From the NCBI RefSeq assembly GCF_000970285.1, contig NZ_CP009516.1, forward strand, positions 1,839,036-1,903,035: a stretch of 64,000 bases of DNA, in the 5' to 3' direction. Made by a program: the position numbers and the translations under genes. This document shows, piece by piece, positions 8,358 to 16,525 of the stretch. Within the stretch, counting starts at the first letter, position 1. Each line of letters starts with the position of its first letter. This DNA comes from Methanosarcina horonobensis HB-1 = JCM 15518. Its GTDB lineage: Archaea; Halobacteriota; Methanosarcinia; Methanosarcinales; Methanosarcinaceae. The notes beneath the pieces were generated by a model. The model saw nothing but the letters and a program-made list of their open reading frames with translations. It made no database searches and was not told where the DNA came from.

Positions 8358-9374
8358 TCAGCTGATTTCCGTGATCGCGAAGTATCCGCATTCCTTGAAA
8401 AAAATAACGGCATCTGGAGACCTGGCAAAATCGATAAATCCCTGCTCTAAAGGGTCGGGTTTACCTTTGGTAAGATAGTTCAGGGGTCTGGTGAGGGTAG
8501 AATTTTCGGATGGAAACGGCTTTGCAGTTCCCGCAAGAGCAGCCCTTATGTTGCTAGCTTTTATCTCTGCACTCCCATAAGACTCTATTCCGGCAATGGA
8601 AACCTTCTGGCTTCTTTCCGCAAAACCGAAATCAACAAAAGCAATGGAATTAGATGTATTTTCAACGGCTGCAAGTACGCCTTTATTTCCCAGCCTGCCT
8701 TCAGCCCCGCAGTCGTCCAGGTTCTTCCCAAGTCCGAGGTAGCTGGCAAAGATTTCTTCGGTGCCGCTTTCATCTGATCTCTGGAAAACCTGAAAACTGC
8801 TGCCTGCCTGGTTTACGCGGATTTCCCCGCTTTTTTCGTCGAGAACAAGATTCACTTTGCCGTCGGAATCGTTAAAGACCTTGATGAGCTCATTTTTGTC
8901 AGTAAAATTACCCTCTATCCCGTTCAGAATCACTATAACAGCACTCCAGCCTATTATGTGAGTCTGGAGGTCGGGATATTTCAGAAGTTCTTCATCCGTT
9001 ACGGTTCTTGAAGTCGAGCCTATATTTACTATTCCCATGCCAGCTGAAGATATCCCTGCACCTGAACCTCCTCCGGCTACGGTCACCATGCAGTTTTCGT
9101 GGGTCTCCATGAAAGCTTCAGCCAGGAGATCCGATATCTGTTTTACCGTGGTACTGCCCGAAATTGTAAGTTCGGAAAGGGAGGAAAGGTCGGTATCTGG
9201 AGCTTCCGTAAAATCGGTTTCCTCAACTGGCTGAAAGACGAATAAAGAATCTTCAATCATCCCAATGGCTGCAAATGCCGCAATAACCACAATCAGAAGA
9301 GCTATTATAGCTACAGAAAAAGATCCTGCTTTCAGGTGGACAGGACGCCTTCCGGGAGAGCTATTGGGGTTCAT
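8358..9374 (-). CDS. PstS-like periplasmic phosphate-binding protein, membrane tethered
   Basis: 338 residues from ATG 9372-9374, chosen because GGAG lies eight bases upstream; an upstream Met would add ten residues. An N-terminal hydrophobic anchor (VAIIALLIVVIAAFAAIGM) is followed by the phosphate-binding signature ISGSTTVKQISDLLAEAF, a glycine-rich GGGSGAGISSAGMG loop, STSRTVTDEEL and the SDESGTEEIFASYLG anion-binding segment. No pstC, pstA or pstB is next to it, so it may serve a transporter encoded elsewhere or act as a sensor. It is divergent from the UPF0282 gene and codirectional with the kinase gene downstream. Confidence 0.85.
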   Translation of the reverse strand: MNPNSSPGRRPVHLKAGSFSVAIIALLIVVIAAFAAIGMIEDSLFVFQPVEETDFTEAPDTDLSSLSELTISGSTTVKQISDLLAEAFMETHENCMVTVAGGGSGAGISSAGMGIVNIGSTSRTVTDEELLKYPDLQTHIIGWSAVIVILNGIEGNFTDKNELIKVFNDSDGKVNLVLDEKSGEIRVNQAGSSFQVFQRSDESGTEEIFASYLGLGKNLDDCGAEGRLGNKGVLAAVENTSNSIAFVDFGFAERSQKVSIAGIESYGSAEIKASNIRAALAGTAKPFPSENSTLTRPLNYLTKGKPDPLEQGFIDFARSPDAVIFFKECGYFAITEIS

Positions 9375-9747
9375 ACTTTTACTCCGTTCTATAAAGAATC
9401 TCAAAGAAAACGGGTTTCATTTTTTCTTGGAAATCAATTTTTTTAGCTTTAAAGAGAGATTCTTTTTAATAATTTTCATAAATACAATTGTGAGCATAAT
9501 TCCGTTTACATATCTGATTAGAGTTTTTTCGCACAGATATATAGAGCGGTTCTCGTACATATTAGAGACATTTTTGTATGTATTATGCTACTCTATCTAT
9601 ATTGTTTTAGAGACTTCTTCCTATATAACTTTAACACAAGCAGTATATATTTATTTATTAAGTAAAGATCATATTATACATAACTTAACAGGTTTTTGTT
9701 TCAAAATCCAGAAAAACAATTTCTAGTCTGAACACTAATAAGAACTC
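9375..9747. other. AT-rich divergent promoter region
   Basis: Very AT-rich stretch between the divergent PstS-like gene and the UPF0282 gene. Several TATATA-type sequences are present (around 9537, 9594, 9645), any of which could serve as TATA boxes. No RNA gene, dyad or coding frame could be supported. Confidence 0.4.
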
Positions 9748-10659
9748 ATGGAAATTGATATACTGGGGTGCGAGTCCTTTGGAGCGAGGTCTCTTGCCTG
9801 CGCTGTAAAAACCGGAGAGAAAAAAATTCTGATCGATCCGGGAGTTGCCCTTGCTCGCCTGCGTTACGGTTTGCTTCCGCATCCTTTAGAGGTTGCAGCC
9901 GCTCTCAGGATCAGGAAGAAAATTCTTGCTGAATTTAAAGGCACAACAGACATAGTAATCAGCCACTACCATGGGGACCACATGCCCATGAAAGCCGAAG
10001 ACCCTTATCAATTGCCAGTAGAAGCTCTTCCTCCTCTGAAGGGGGTCAGGTTCTGGTGCAAAGGTCCGGGAAGAATTTCAGGATTATCCGCACGCAGGAG
10101 AGAAGAGTTTTCTCGTTTTTTGGGGTATTCTCTTCCTGCTTCCGAAGGCATTAGTTCAAACGGCATAAGTTTTTCGGCTCCTGTTCCGCATGGGACGAGA
10201 GATAAAGGGTTTGGCACGGTAATGATGTCTCGGATCTCTGAAGGAGATGAGGTATTTGTCCACAGTTCTGACATCCAGCTTCTGGACAGGGAAGCTGTTC
10301 TGGAGATACTTGCCTGGAAGCCTACAGTCGTTTTTGCTTCAGGGCCCCCGCTCTATCTCTCCCACCATGTTCCCGAAGCTTCAAAAGATGCTTTCGAAAA
10401 TGCTCTTCTCCTTGCCGAAAATGTTGATACCCTTATCCTGGACCATCACCTCCTCAGGTCTCTTGAAGGCTACAGGTGGTTAAAGGAGCTTGCAGGAAAG
10501 GTTGAAAATACAGTCCTGTGCGCTGCAGAATACATGAAGAAAAAGCCGGAACTGCTTGAGGCGCAGAGAAAAATTCTGTATGAAAAACTGCCTGTTCCCC
10601 CAGGCTGGCACGAAGCTTATGCAAAGGGTGAAATCGGGCTCGATGAGTATCTTCTATAG
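9748..10659 (+). CDS. UPF0282 family metallo-beta-lactamase-fold hydrolase
   Basis: 303 residues. The zinc motif SHYHGDHMP (HxHxDH) at ~72-80 is intact, and the protein opens with MEIDILGCESFGARSLACAV, the start typical of archaeal UPF0282 proteins. Later metal ligands appear in VHSSDIQLLD and LILDHHLLRS. The family is archaeal and its physiological substrate is not established; the fold suggests hydrolysis of a nucleic acid or ester. Monocistronic, with no clear ribosome site before ATG 9748, consistent with a leaderless or short-leader transcript. Confidence 0.85.
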   Translation: MEIDILGCESFGARSLACAVKTGEKKILIDPGVALARLRYGLLPHPLEVAAALRIRKKILAEFKGTTDIVISHYHGDHMPMKAEDPYQLPVEALPPLKGVRFWCKGPGRISGLSARRREEFSRFLGYSLPASEGISSNGISFSAPVPHGTRDKGFGTVMMSRISEGDEVFVHSSDIQLLDREAVLEILAWKPTVVFASGPPLYLSHHVPEASKDAFENALLLAENVDTLILDHHLLRSLEGYRWLKELAGKVENTVLCAAEYMKKKPELLEAQRKILYEKLPVPPGWHEAYAKGEIGLDEYLL

Positions 10660-10766
10660 GCTCTGTAAATGTCACTTATAAACTTATAAACTTTGAAAAA
10701 AATATTTTATAATCCTGTAAACCTCTTATAGAGCTATAAGAAACTTCTTGGGTTTTTAAAGTCTTT

Positions 10767-11576
10767 TTACGGGGTATTTATGTAAATGTCAATGTTTTCA
10801 ATCTGCTCCGAGTTCTGTTCGTAATAGTCATAGAGTTCTTTGCCCCATGAAAGAGCACCGGGCTCAAAACATATCACAAACTTTCGGTCAAAGATGCCCT
10901 CTTTTGGAAAAAGAGCTATTCCCATGAAATTGTCTGCCGCCACAATGGTAGGATTCTTTTCACAGTCTTTGCAGACCATAAGTCTGGTGTTTTCCATTTC
11001 AAGAAACTGCCTGGTTTGTTCTCTGTACTCTTCTTCAACCCACCTTTTAAGGATTGACTCGGGAAGGATTAGAGATACCGATGTACCCTTCTGTGCAAGT
11101 CCGAGATAAAAGGAAGGAAAAAGAGGATGGAAGTAAGAAATGAGAGTCTCGAACCTTTTAGATTTTTCAGCATTTTTTACGTATTCAGGAATCATTTCAA
11201 ACATATGTTCTATCTGAGGCTCGACTGTCATGCAGTGTCCAAGTTCCCCTATGCGGCGAAGAAGAAAGGGCGGAATTTTACTTACATCTCTGTCAGCCCA
11301 GTAATCTACGTTTTCTTCAAGTACGGAAAGAGTATCCAGCAGAGGTTTCATTTTTTCGGCTATAATTTTTCCTATCTCACTGAGCCTGTAGACATCCTTA
11401 TCCTGGACTACAAGGTGTTTTTCCTTTAGCATTTTTATCTGAGGCTGGACTGAGGTTGCACTTGCTTTAAGTGTTTTTTTAATTGTATTGATGTCTCTTG
11501 GTCCCTCAAGCAAAAGAAGAAGTGTATTCTTTCTTTTTTCGGACAGGAAAATCAGGTCAAGTAGAGAGTCTTCCAT
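10767..11576 (-). CDS. winged-helix transcriptional regulator with FilR1 (DUF1724) domain
   Basis: 269 residues from ATG 11574-11576, where AGGTG stands six bases upstream; an upstream in-frame GTG is less likely. Residues ~1-80 form an ArsR-like winged helix (TIKKTLKASATSVQPQIKML as recognition region) and ~120-269 the FilR1 domain. The Methanosarcina Msr proteins that control methanol and methylsulfide methyltransferase operons belong to this family. Given mtbC-mtbB 2.5 kb away, control of dimethylamine genes is plausible, but no binding data can be read from sequence. Two Cys residues (MVCKDCEKNP) lie in the effector domain. Confidence 0.82.
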   Translation of the reverse strand: MEDSLLDLIFLSEKRKNTLLLLLEGPRDINTIKKTLKASATSVQPQIKMLKEKHLVVQDKDVYRLSEIGKIIAEKMKPLLDTLSVLEENVDYWADRDVSKIPPFLLRRIGELGHCMTVEPQIEHMFEMIPEYVKNAEKSKRFETLISYFHPLFPSFYLGLAQKGTSVSLILPESILKRWVEEEYREQTRQFLEMENTRLMVCKDCEKNPTIVAADNFMGIALFPKEGIFDRKFVICFEPGALSWGKELYDYYEQNSEQIENIDIYINTP

Positions 11577-12236
11577 GTTATGCACCTGAACTGGAAACAG
11601 CCTTTTCTGGCTGTACTTTTACATTGCGTTTTAACTGAAAATATCAACTTAAAGTCTGATCATCAGGTCTCTAGCCAGTTATGAGATCAGGTATTGTAGA
11701 TTTATGGTATTGCAGATAGCATTGTAGATCTATTATAATATTACAGATCTATTATAGTACCGTTATTGTATCCTAAACTTATTATTACCAAAGCCTGTTG
11801 TACTGAGTGTATACGAGTACAGTACTGAGTGTATACGAGTACAGTACTGAGTGTATACGAGTACAAAGTATACACTCGAATATTTTATAATACCTTTATT
11901 ATTTATAACTATATTTTTCTTCTATCTTATACATATCGTTCGTTTAAGTAGCTTTTTTTCTTACAATTTGTCTTTGTTCTGATATGCTTTTCAGGTAGCA
12001 AGAGGATTCTCTCCGATAAAAAGATTTGTTTATAAAAAACAAAAGAATTCAAAAGTTAAAAGTTAAAAAAGGATCTATTTTTGAAGATTGGAAAAAGCCT
12101 ATCCTTTGATCCGGATCAAATTTCCTGTCCTGGTGAAAAAGTGAGTACTGGAACTGCAGCAGGTCTACATAGCTATATTTTAAAATGAATCGCATAGCTA
12201 TATTTTAAAATAGATCCTGCAGGGTATAGTTGTTTT
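11577..12236. promoter_or_regulatory. long regulatory intergenic region with several repeat types
   Basis: This 660-base region separates two minus-strand genes. It holds three perfect copies of a 20-base sequence at 11801-11864 (separate entry), two copies of CATAGCTATATTTTAAAAT 25 bases apart at 12168-12186 and 12193-12211, and a series of TATTGTAGAT/TATTGCAGAT words near 11690-11750. No open frame of value was found. The 12.17-12.21 kb repeats sit just downstream of the PAS gene's 3' end and contain TATA-like cores, so an unseen short transcript is possible. Confidence 0.55.
11801..11878. repeat. three direct 20-bp repeats plus an inverted half-copy (operator-like)
   Basis: TACTGAGTGTATACGAGTAC occurs exactly at 11801-11820, 11823-11842 and 11845-11864, each separated by AG (22-base period, about two helical turns). 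Each unit is centred on the palindrome GTATAC. At 11868-11878 the run GTATACACTCG repeats the core in inverted orientation. Helically phased identical sites are typical of cooperative protein binding. They lie about 225-290 bases upstream of the FilR1 regulator start. Confidence 0.7.
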
Positions 12237-13109
12237 TCAGGTTCTGAGCTTTCCGGTTATATCCTCGACAATGCCCTGGAAATTGGTTACCTGCCCTTCA
12301 GGGTTTCGCTGAATAAAGGTTTTTTCTTCCACCCACCTAACCTCTCCGGTCTGTGTCAGGATGCGGTACTGGCGGTTGAATTCTTTTCCGCCTTCTTCGC
12401 AGTTTTCCTCAAGTTCGAGTTCCACAAGAAGAAGGTCTTCAGGATGAATGATCTTTCCATAGAGAACTCTTCCAGAAATGAAATCTTCCGGAGCATACCC
12501 GAACTGCCGGACACTTTCTGATACATAAAGTGTAGGCCAGTATTTTTCTGCTTTCCAGAGAAAAACTACCATAGAACTGTTGTTAATCACTGTCTCAAGT
12601 GCTCTCTGCCGCTCAAGCAAGGCTTTTTGCTTTTCCATGAGGGCTTTCTGGCTCTCAAGGGCATCGCGCAGTGCTCTTTCATTTTTTATCTCGGAAGTAA
12701 CATCCCTGACTATACCCTGGAAATTAACCACGTTTCCTCTCTCATCGCGCTGAATAAAGGTCTTTTCTTCTACCCAGCGGATCTCTCCCTTACCTGTAAT
12801 GACCCTGTATCTATTGACAAAATCATCTTTTCCGATTTCGCAGCACCTGGTGAGTTCTTTTCTTACCCTGTCTATATCTTCCGAATGAACGATATTCGCA
12901 TACATTATCCTGCCTGTAAGGAAGTCCTCTGCACTGTACCCAAGCTGGGTTACGTTTTCGGAGACATATTTTGCAGGCCAGTCCTCTTCCGTTGTCCAGA
13001 GAAAAGCCATTACAGGGCTGTTATTTATCACGGTCTCCAGAATTCGCTGTCTTTCGAGTGCTTCATCAAGAATCATTTCGTCGCTTTCAGCTACCTGATT
13101 GAATCCCAT
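12237..13109 (-). CDS. tandem PAS-domain protein without a kinase or output domain
   Basis: 290 residues made of two PAS/PAC modules (~20-145 and ~165-287) that are close copies of each other: SENVTQLGYSAEDFLTGR and SESVRQFGYAPEDFISGR, then GEIRWVEEKTFIQRDERG and GEVRWVEEKTFIQRNPEG. The modules are joined by a heptad-like helix (ALMEKQKALLERQRALE). The protein stops right after the second PAC (IVEDITGKLRT), where a histidine kinase would normally continue. It also resembles the single PAS of the large kinase at 18.2 kb, so it may be a detached sensory paralogue. GGAGG lies about 13 bases upstream of the start. Confidence 0.85.
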   Translation of the reverse strand: MGFNQVAESDEMILDEALERQRILETVINNSPVMAFLWTTEEDWPAKYVSENVTQLGYSAEDFLTGRIMYANIVHSEDIDRVRKELTRCCEIGKDDFVNRYRVITGKGEIRWVEEKTFIQRDERGNVVNFQGIVRDVTSEIKNERALRDALESQKALMEKQKALLERQRALETVINNSSMVVFLWKAEKYWPTLYVSESVRQFGYAPEDFISGRVLYGKIIHPEDLLLVELELEENCEEGGKEFNRQYRILTQTGEVRWVEEKTFIQRNPEGQVTNFQGIVEDITGKLRT

Positions 13110-13250
13110 AGTATCCCTTATCCTCCAGAGCCTTTTAAGATTTCAGAAAACTTATGGCGAAGGTGAAAATGTATTTATAAAATCCTCAAGCAATATACAA
13201 TATATTTTGACGTCTTATAAATTAATTCTTTTTTTTACAGGGGGAATTTT

Positions 13251-13673
13251 CTGGACTCTGAGATTTCAGCAAAAGAGATTGAAAATACCGAAGCGGCAGA
13301 AGCAGAAGAATTCTCAGGGGATAAATGCGATATTATCCGGAGAGCCAGAGAAGAATACGGAAGGTATTTTGGGATCTGCAGTTCATACCATCACCTGAAA
13401 GCCTGTCTCTGCAAGCATTGTTCTGCTTATCCGGGAGGTACGGGGATGTTTTGTGCTCGAGGAGGTGTGATCGTGGGAGAGGGGAGAAAAGAAGACTGCC
13501 TCTGTGAAAGATGTGAGCTTTTTAAAAAGTTCCGGCTTGAAGGCGACTATTTCTGTCAGCTTAAAGAAGAAAAGGATATTTCTGAAAGAAGCCCGGTTCC
13601 TCAGAATATCTGTACAGACTTTCAGACAAGTGCCGGGAAAATAAGGGTCTGTGTACTGGATAAGCAGAAATAA
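13251..13673 (+). CDS. cysteine-rich DUF2769-type protein, apparent CTG start
   Basis: The clearest coding frame runs from 13251 to TAA 13671-13673 (140 residues). Cysteines come in CLCKHCSAYPGG, MFCARGG, CLCERCELFKKF and GDYFCQ, the arrangement of archaeal DUF2769 proteins, possibly metal or Fe-S binding. Only the last 75 residues follow an ATG (13446), which would remove the first Cys pair. The frame contains no ATG, GTG or TTG before that, but AGGGGGA at 13239-13245 stands five bases before CTG 13251-13253, giving LDSEISAKEIENTEA as N-terminus. It lies between the PAS gene and mtbC. Function unknown. Confidence 0.65.
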   Translation: MDSEISAKEIENTEAAEAEEFSGDKCDIIRRAREEYGRYFGICSSYHHLKACLCKHCSAYPGGTGMFCARGGVIVGEGRKEDCLCERCELFKKFRLEGDYFCQLKEEKDISERSPVPQNICTDFQTSAGKIRVCVLDKQK

Positions 13674-14137
13674 AGGAACATGCCTCCGGGAAATAAACAG
13701 GCAAAGATTCATTAAAGGCAAGCTTTTAAAAAATATTTTAAAGAACACTTTTTAAAGGAGAGTTTTCAAAGAGTGGATCTTTAAAAGGTCGAGTTGCTTT
13801 TCAATTTCTAAACACTTTTCCCTGTTTTATCCTTTGTTTTTACTCCTGCTTCATCATTTTCACTCCTGTTTCTTTTTTTCGTCCCTGTTTTTATTGATAT
13901 TAAATATTTTAACGAGATTGAAAAAACTCGTCCTTTGATCCCTGACTGGAGAGCCTGTCCTTTTCCTTTTAGCCTTTACAATGCATCATGAGAGTTTCAA
14001 TTCCATACAATTAAGAAAAAACACCACAGGCTGGGCTATATAATTTTACATGTATAATATGTATAATCAGAAATCAGGCTTCAGTAGCGATATTTCGAAT
14101 GCTGAGGAGAAAGTTTGACAAAGATCGGAGGTTAAAA
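13674..14137 (+). promoter_or_regulatory. promoter and leader of mtbCB
   Basis: 464 bases without a gene. The most convincing promoter element is TATATAATTT at about 14037-14046; initiation some 25 bases downstream would give a leader of about 70 bases. The ribosome site GGAGGT (14127-14132) stands five bases before ATG 14138. Upstream the DNA is pyrimidine-rich on the plus strand (13795-13900), with no further dyad I can support. Confidence 0.6.
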
Positions 14138-14788
14138 ATGGCAACCAGAGAAGAACTTACCCAGGAGCTTTCGGACGCGGTAATCTCCTGTAAAAAAGAT
14201 GCGGTACTCGCTGCAGTTGAAAAAGCAAAGCAGGTTATGGAACCTGCAGAAATAATCGAAAAAGGGCTTGCTGCCGGCATGAACCAGGTAGGAATTCTTT
14301 TTGAGAGAGGGAAACTTTTTCTGCCTCATGTAATGATGGCTGCCGATGCCATGACAGCAGGAGTCAAAGTCCTTGAAGCTGATCTCCCTGCCGGGAGCGA
14401 AACCAAGAAGCTCGGAGTAATTGTAAATGGAACCGTCGAGGGAGATGTGCACGACATAGGCAAGTCAATTGTATCTACAATGCTCCAGTCTGCCGGTTTT
14501 GAAGTCCACGATATAGGTAGGGACGTCCCTATAAAAGATTTTGTTAAAAAAGCAAAAGAAGTCAATGCGAACATGATAGGGCTTTCTGCACTTATGACCA
14601 CCACGCTTCCGGGGCAGAGAGAGGTTATCGAACTTCTCAAAGAAGAAGGGCTGCGCAACCGTATCAAGGTCATGGTGGGTGGTGCCCCTGCAACCCAGGC
14701 ATGGGCTGACAAAATAGGCGCGGACTGTTATGCAGAAAACGCAAGTGAAGCTGTTGCAAAAGCAAAAGAACTGCTGGTAGGGAAGTGA
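14138..14788 (+). CDS. mtbC: dimethylamine corrinoid protein
   Basis: 216 residues. Residues ~1-88 form the helical cap of corrinoid methyltransferase shuttle proteins and ~90-216 the Rossmann B12-binding domain. The base-off cobalamin motif DxHxxG is present as D103-V-H105-D-I-G108, followed by IGLSALMTTT and the GGAPATQAWADKIGAD tail. MtbC carries the methyl group from dimethylamine (placed on its cobalt by MtbB) to the CoM methyltransferase MtbA. An upstream in-frame ATG (14099) is rejected because GGAGGT precedes ATG 14138. mtbB starts six bases after the stop, so the two form an operon. Confidence 0.95.
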   Translation: MATREELTQELSDAVISCKKDAVLAAVEKAKQVMEPAEIIEKGLAAGMNQVGILFERGKLFLPHVMMAADAMTAGVKVLEADLPAGSETKKLGVIVNGTVEGDVHDIGKSIVSTMLQSAGFEVHDIGRDVPIKDFVKKAKEVNANMIGLSALMTTTLPGQREVIELLKEEGLRNRIKVMVGGAPATQAWADKIGADCYAENASEAVAKAKELLVGK

Positions 14789-14794
14789 AAAGAA

Positions 14795-16198
14795 ATGGCA
14801 ACCGAATATGCTTTGAGAATGGGGGACGGCAAACGCGTCTTCCTTACAAAAGAAAAAATCATAGAAGAACTGGGTGCCGGAACTGCAAACGCTGCAGATC
14901 TGGGAGAAATTCCTGATCTTACTGCTGATGAAATTGATAAGCTTGCAGAAATTCTCATGATGCCCGGAAAAGCCGTAAGCGTTGAACACGGCATGGAAGT
15001 GCCGGTTACTCATGATATAGGCACTATCCGGCTTGACGGTGACCAGGGGAACAGCGGCGTAGGGATTCCTTCAAGCCGGCTTGTCGGCTGCATGATGCAC
15101 GAAAGAGCCTTTGGTGCAGACACAATGGAACTCGGGCACATCGACTACAGTTTCAAGCCGGTAAAGCCCGTAGTTTCAAACGAGTGCCAGGCAATGGAAG
15201 TCTGCCAGCAGAATATGATCATCCCTCTCTTTTATGGCGCAATGCCGAACATGGGACTTTATTATACTCCTGACGGACCTTTCGAAAACCCCGGAGACCT
15301 GATGAAGGCTTTCAAAATCCAGGAAGCCTGGGATTCCATGGAGCACGCAGCCGAACACCTTACAAGGGATACGGTCTGGATCATGCAGAAGCTTTTTGCC
15401 TCAGGCGCAGACGGCGTTAACTTCGATACGACTGCCGCTGCAGGAGACGGAGACTTCTATGGGACTCTTCACGCGATAGAAGCTCTCAGAAAAGAATTCC
15501 CTGACATGTATATTGAAGCAGGAATGGCAGGCGAGATGGTGCTCGGGATGCATGGGAACCTGCAGTATGACGGAGTCACTCTTGCCGGACTCTGGCCTCA
15601 CCAGCAGGCTCCGCTTGTAGCAAAAGCAGGAGCAAATGTCTTCGGGCCTGTTGTCAACACAAACACGAGCAAGACTTCTCCCTGGAACCTTGCACGTGCA
15701 GTGACGTTCATAAAAGAAGCCGTAAAGGTTTCTCCCCTTCCCTGCCATGTTGATATGGGAATGGGTGTTGGCGGAATCCCCATGCTTGAGACTCCTCCGA
15801 TTGATGCCGTTACAAGGGCGAGCAAGGCAATGGTCGAGGTTGCCGGAGTAGACGGTATATAGATCGGGGTCGGCGACCCGCTGGGTATGCCGATTTCTCA
15901 CATAATGGCTTCCGGTATGACAGGAATGAGAGCAGCAGGCGACCTTGTTGCAAGGATGCAGTTCTCAAAGAATATGCGCATTGGAGAAGCAAAGAAGTAC
16001 GTAGCAAAGAAACTAAATGTCGAAACTAGGGACCTTGCAGATGAGCATGTTATGCGTGAACTCCGTGAAGAACTCGATATTGGTGTAATCACCTCAGTTC
16101 CGGGTGCAGCCAAAGGCATTGCCGCAAAAATGAACATCGAGAAGCTTCTCGATATAAAGATTAATTCCTGCGAACTCTTCAGGAAACAGACCCGATAA
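14795..16198 (+). CDS. mtbB: dimethylamine methyltransferase containing pyrrolysine (UAG read through)
   Basis: Reading through the TAG at 15860-15862 gives 467 residues, the known MtbB length; stopping there would give 355 and remove the last quarter of the barrel. The codon follows AGVDGI and precedes [18 protein letters not shown], so pyrrolysine is residue 356. In this family the Pyl side chain activates the methylamine for transfer to the Co(I) corrinoid of MtbC. Sequence after the UAG stays fully coding, with normal codon use, to TAA 16196-16198. The pylTSBCD genes needed for insertion are not in this window. Co-transcribed with mtbC. Confidence 0.96.
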
Positions 16199-16525
16199 GG
16201 AGACTGGAGACTGAAGGGTAACATAGACTGAATAGTAAACAAATTTGCACAAAAAATTGCCATAAAATAATTGCCATAAAATAAGAAGAGAATCATGAGC
16301 CTTGACTTCCCTTGAATTCTTCAGGAAGCAGGGGGAGATTTTTCCCGGAGTTGCTACAGGCAGAGTGAACTGATGCAGAATGGAGCGGTCTCCCTTCGTG
16401 GCTCCTGAATATCTTTCGAATCTCTTCCCATTTCTTCTGCTTGCACATTCTGCAGGCATATTTATGCTGCAGGAGCTGTGCGAATCTTCAGGCTCTGCCA
16501 ACATATAATCAATGGAGTGTGTGAA
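16199..16525. other. intergenic between mtbB and permease
   Basis: The stretch begins with a 14-base tandem duplication (TTGCCATAAAATAA near 16257-16283). A GAATTCTTCAGGAAGCA segment around 16314 resembles the 3' end of mtbB (GAACTCTTCAGGAAACA), possibly a relic duplication. A GC-rich imperfect hairpin with arms GGAGC/GCTCC surrounds GGTCTCCCTTCGT near 16383-16408. The permease ribosome site GGAGTG follows at about 16514. Confidence 0.45.

Noticed and set aside
11801-11864. CRISPR or transposon ends
   Set aside because: The spacing between copies is only two identical bases (AG), so there are no spacers, and no transposase is near.
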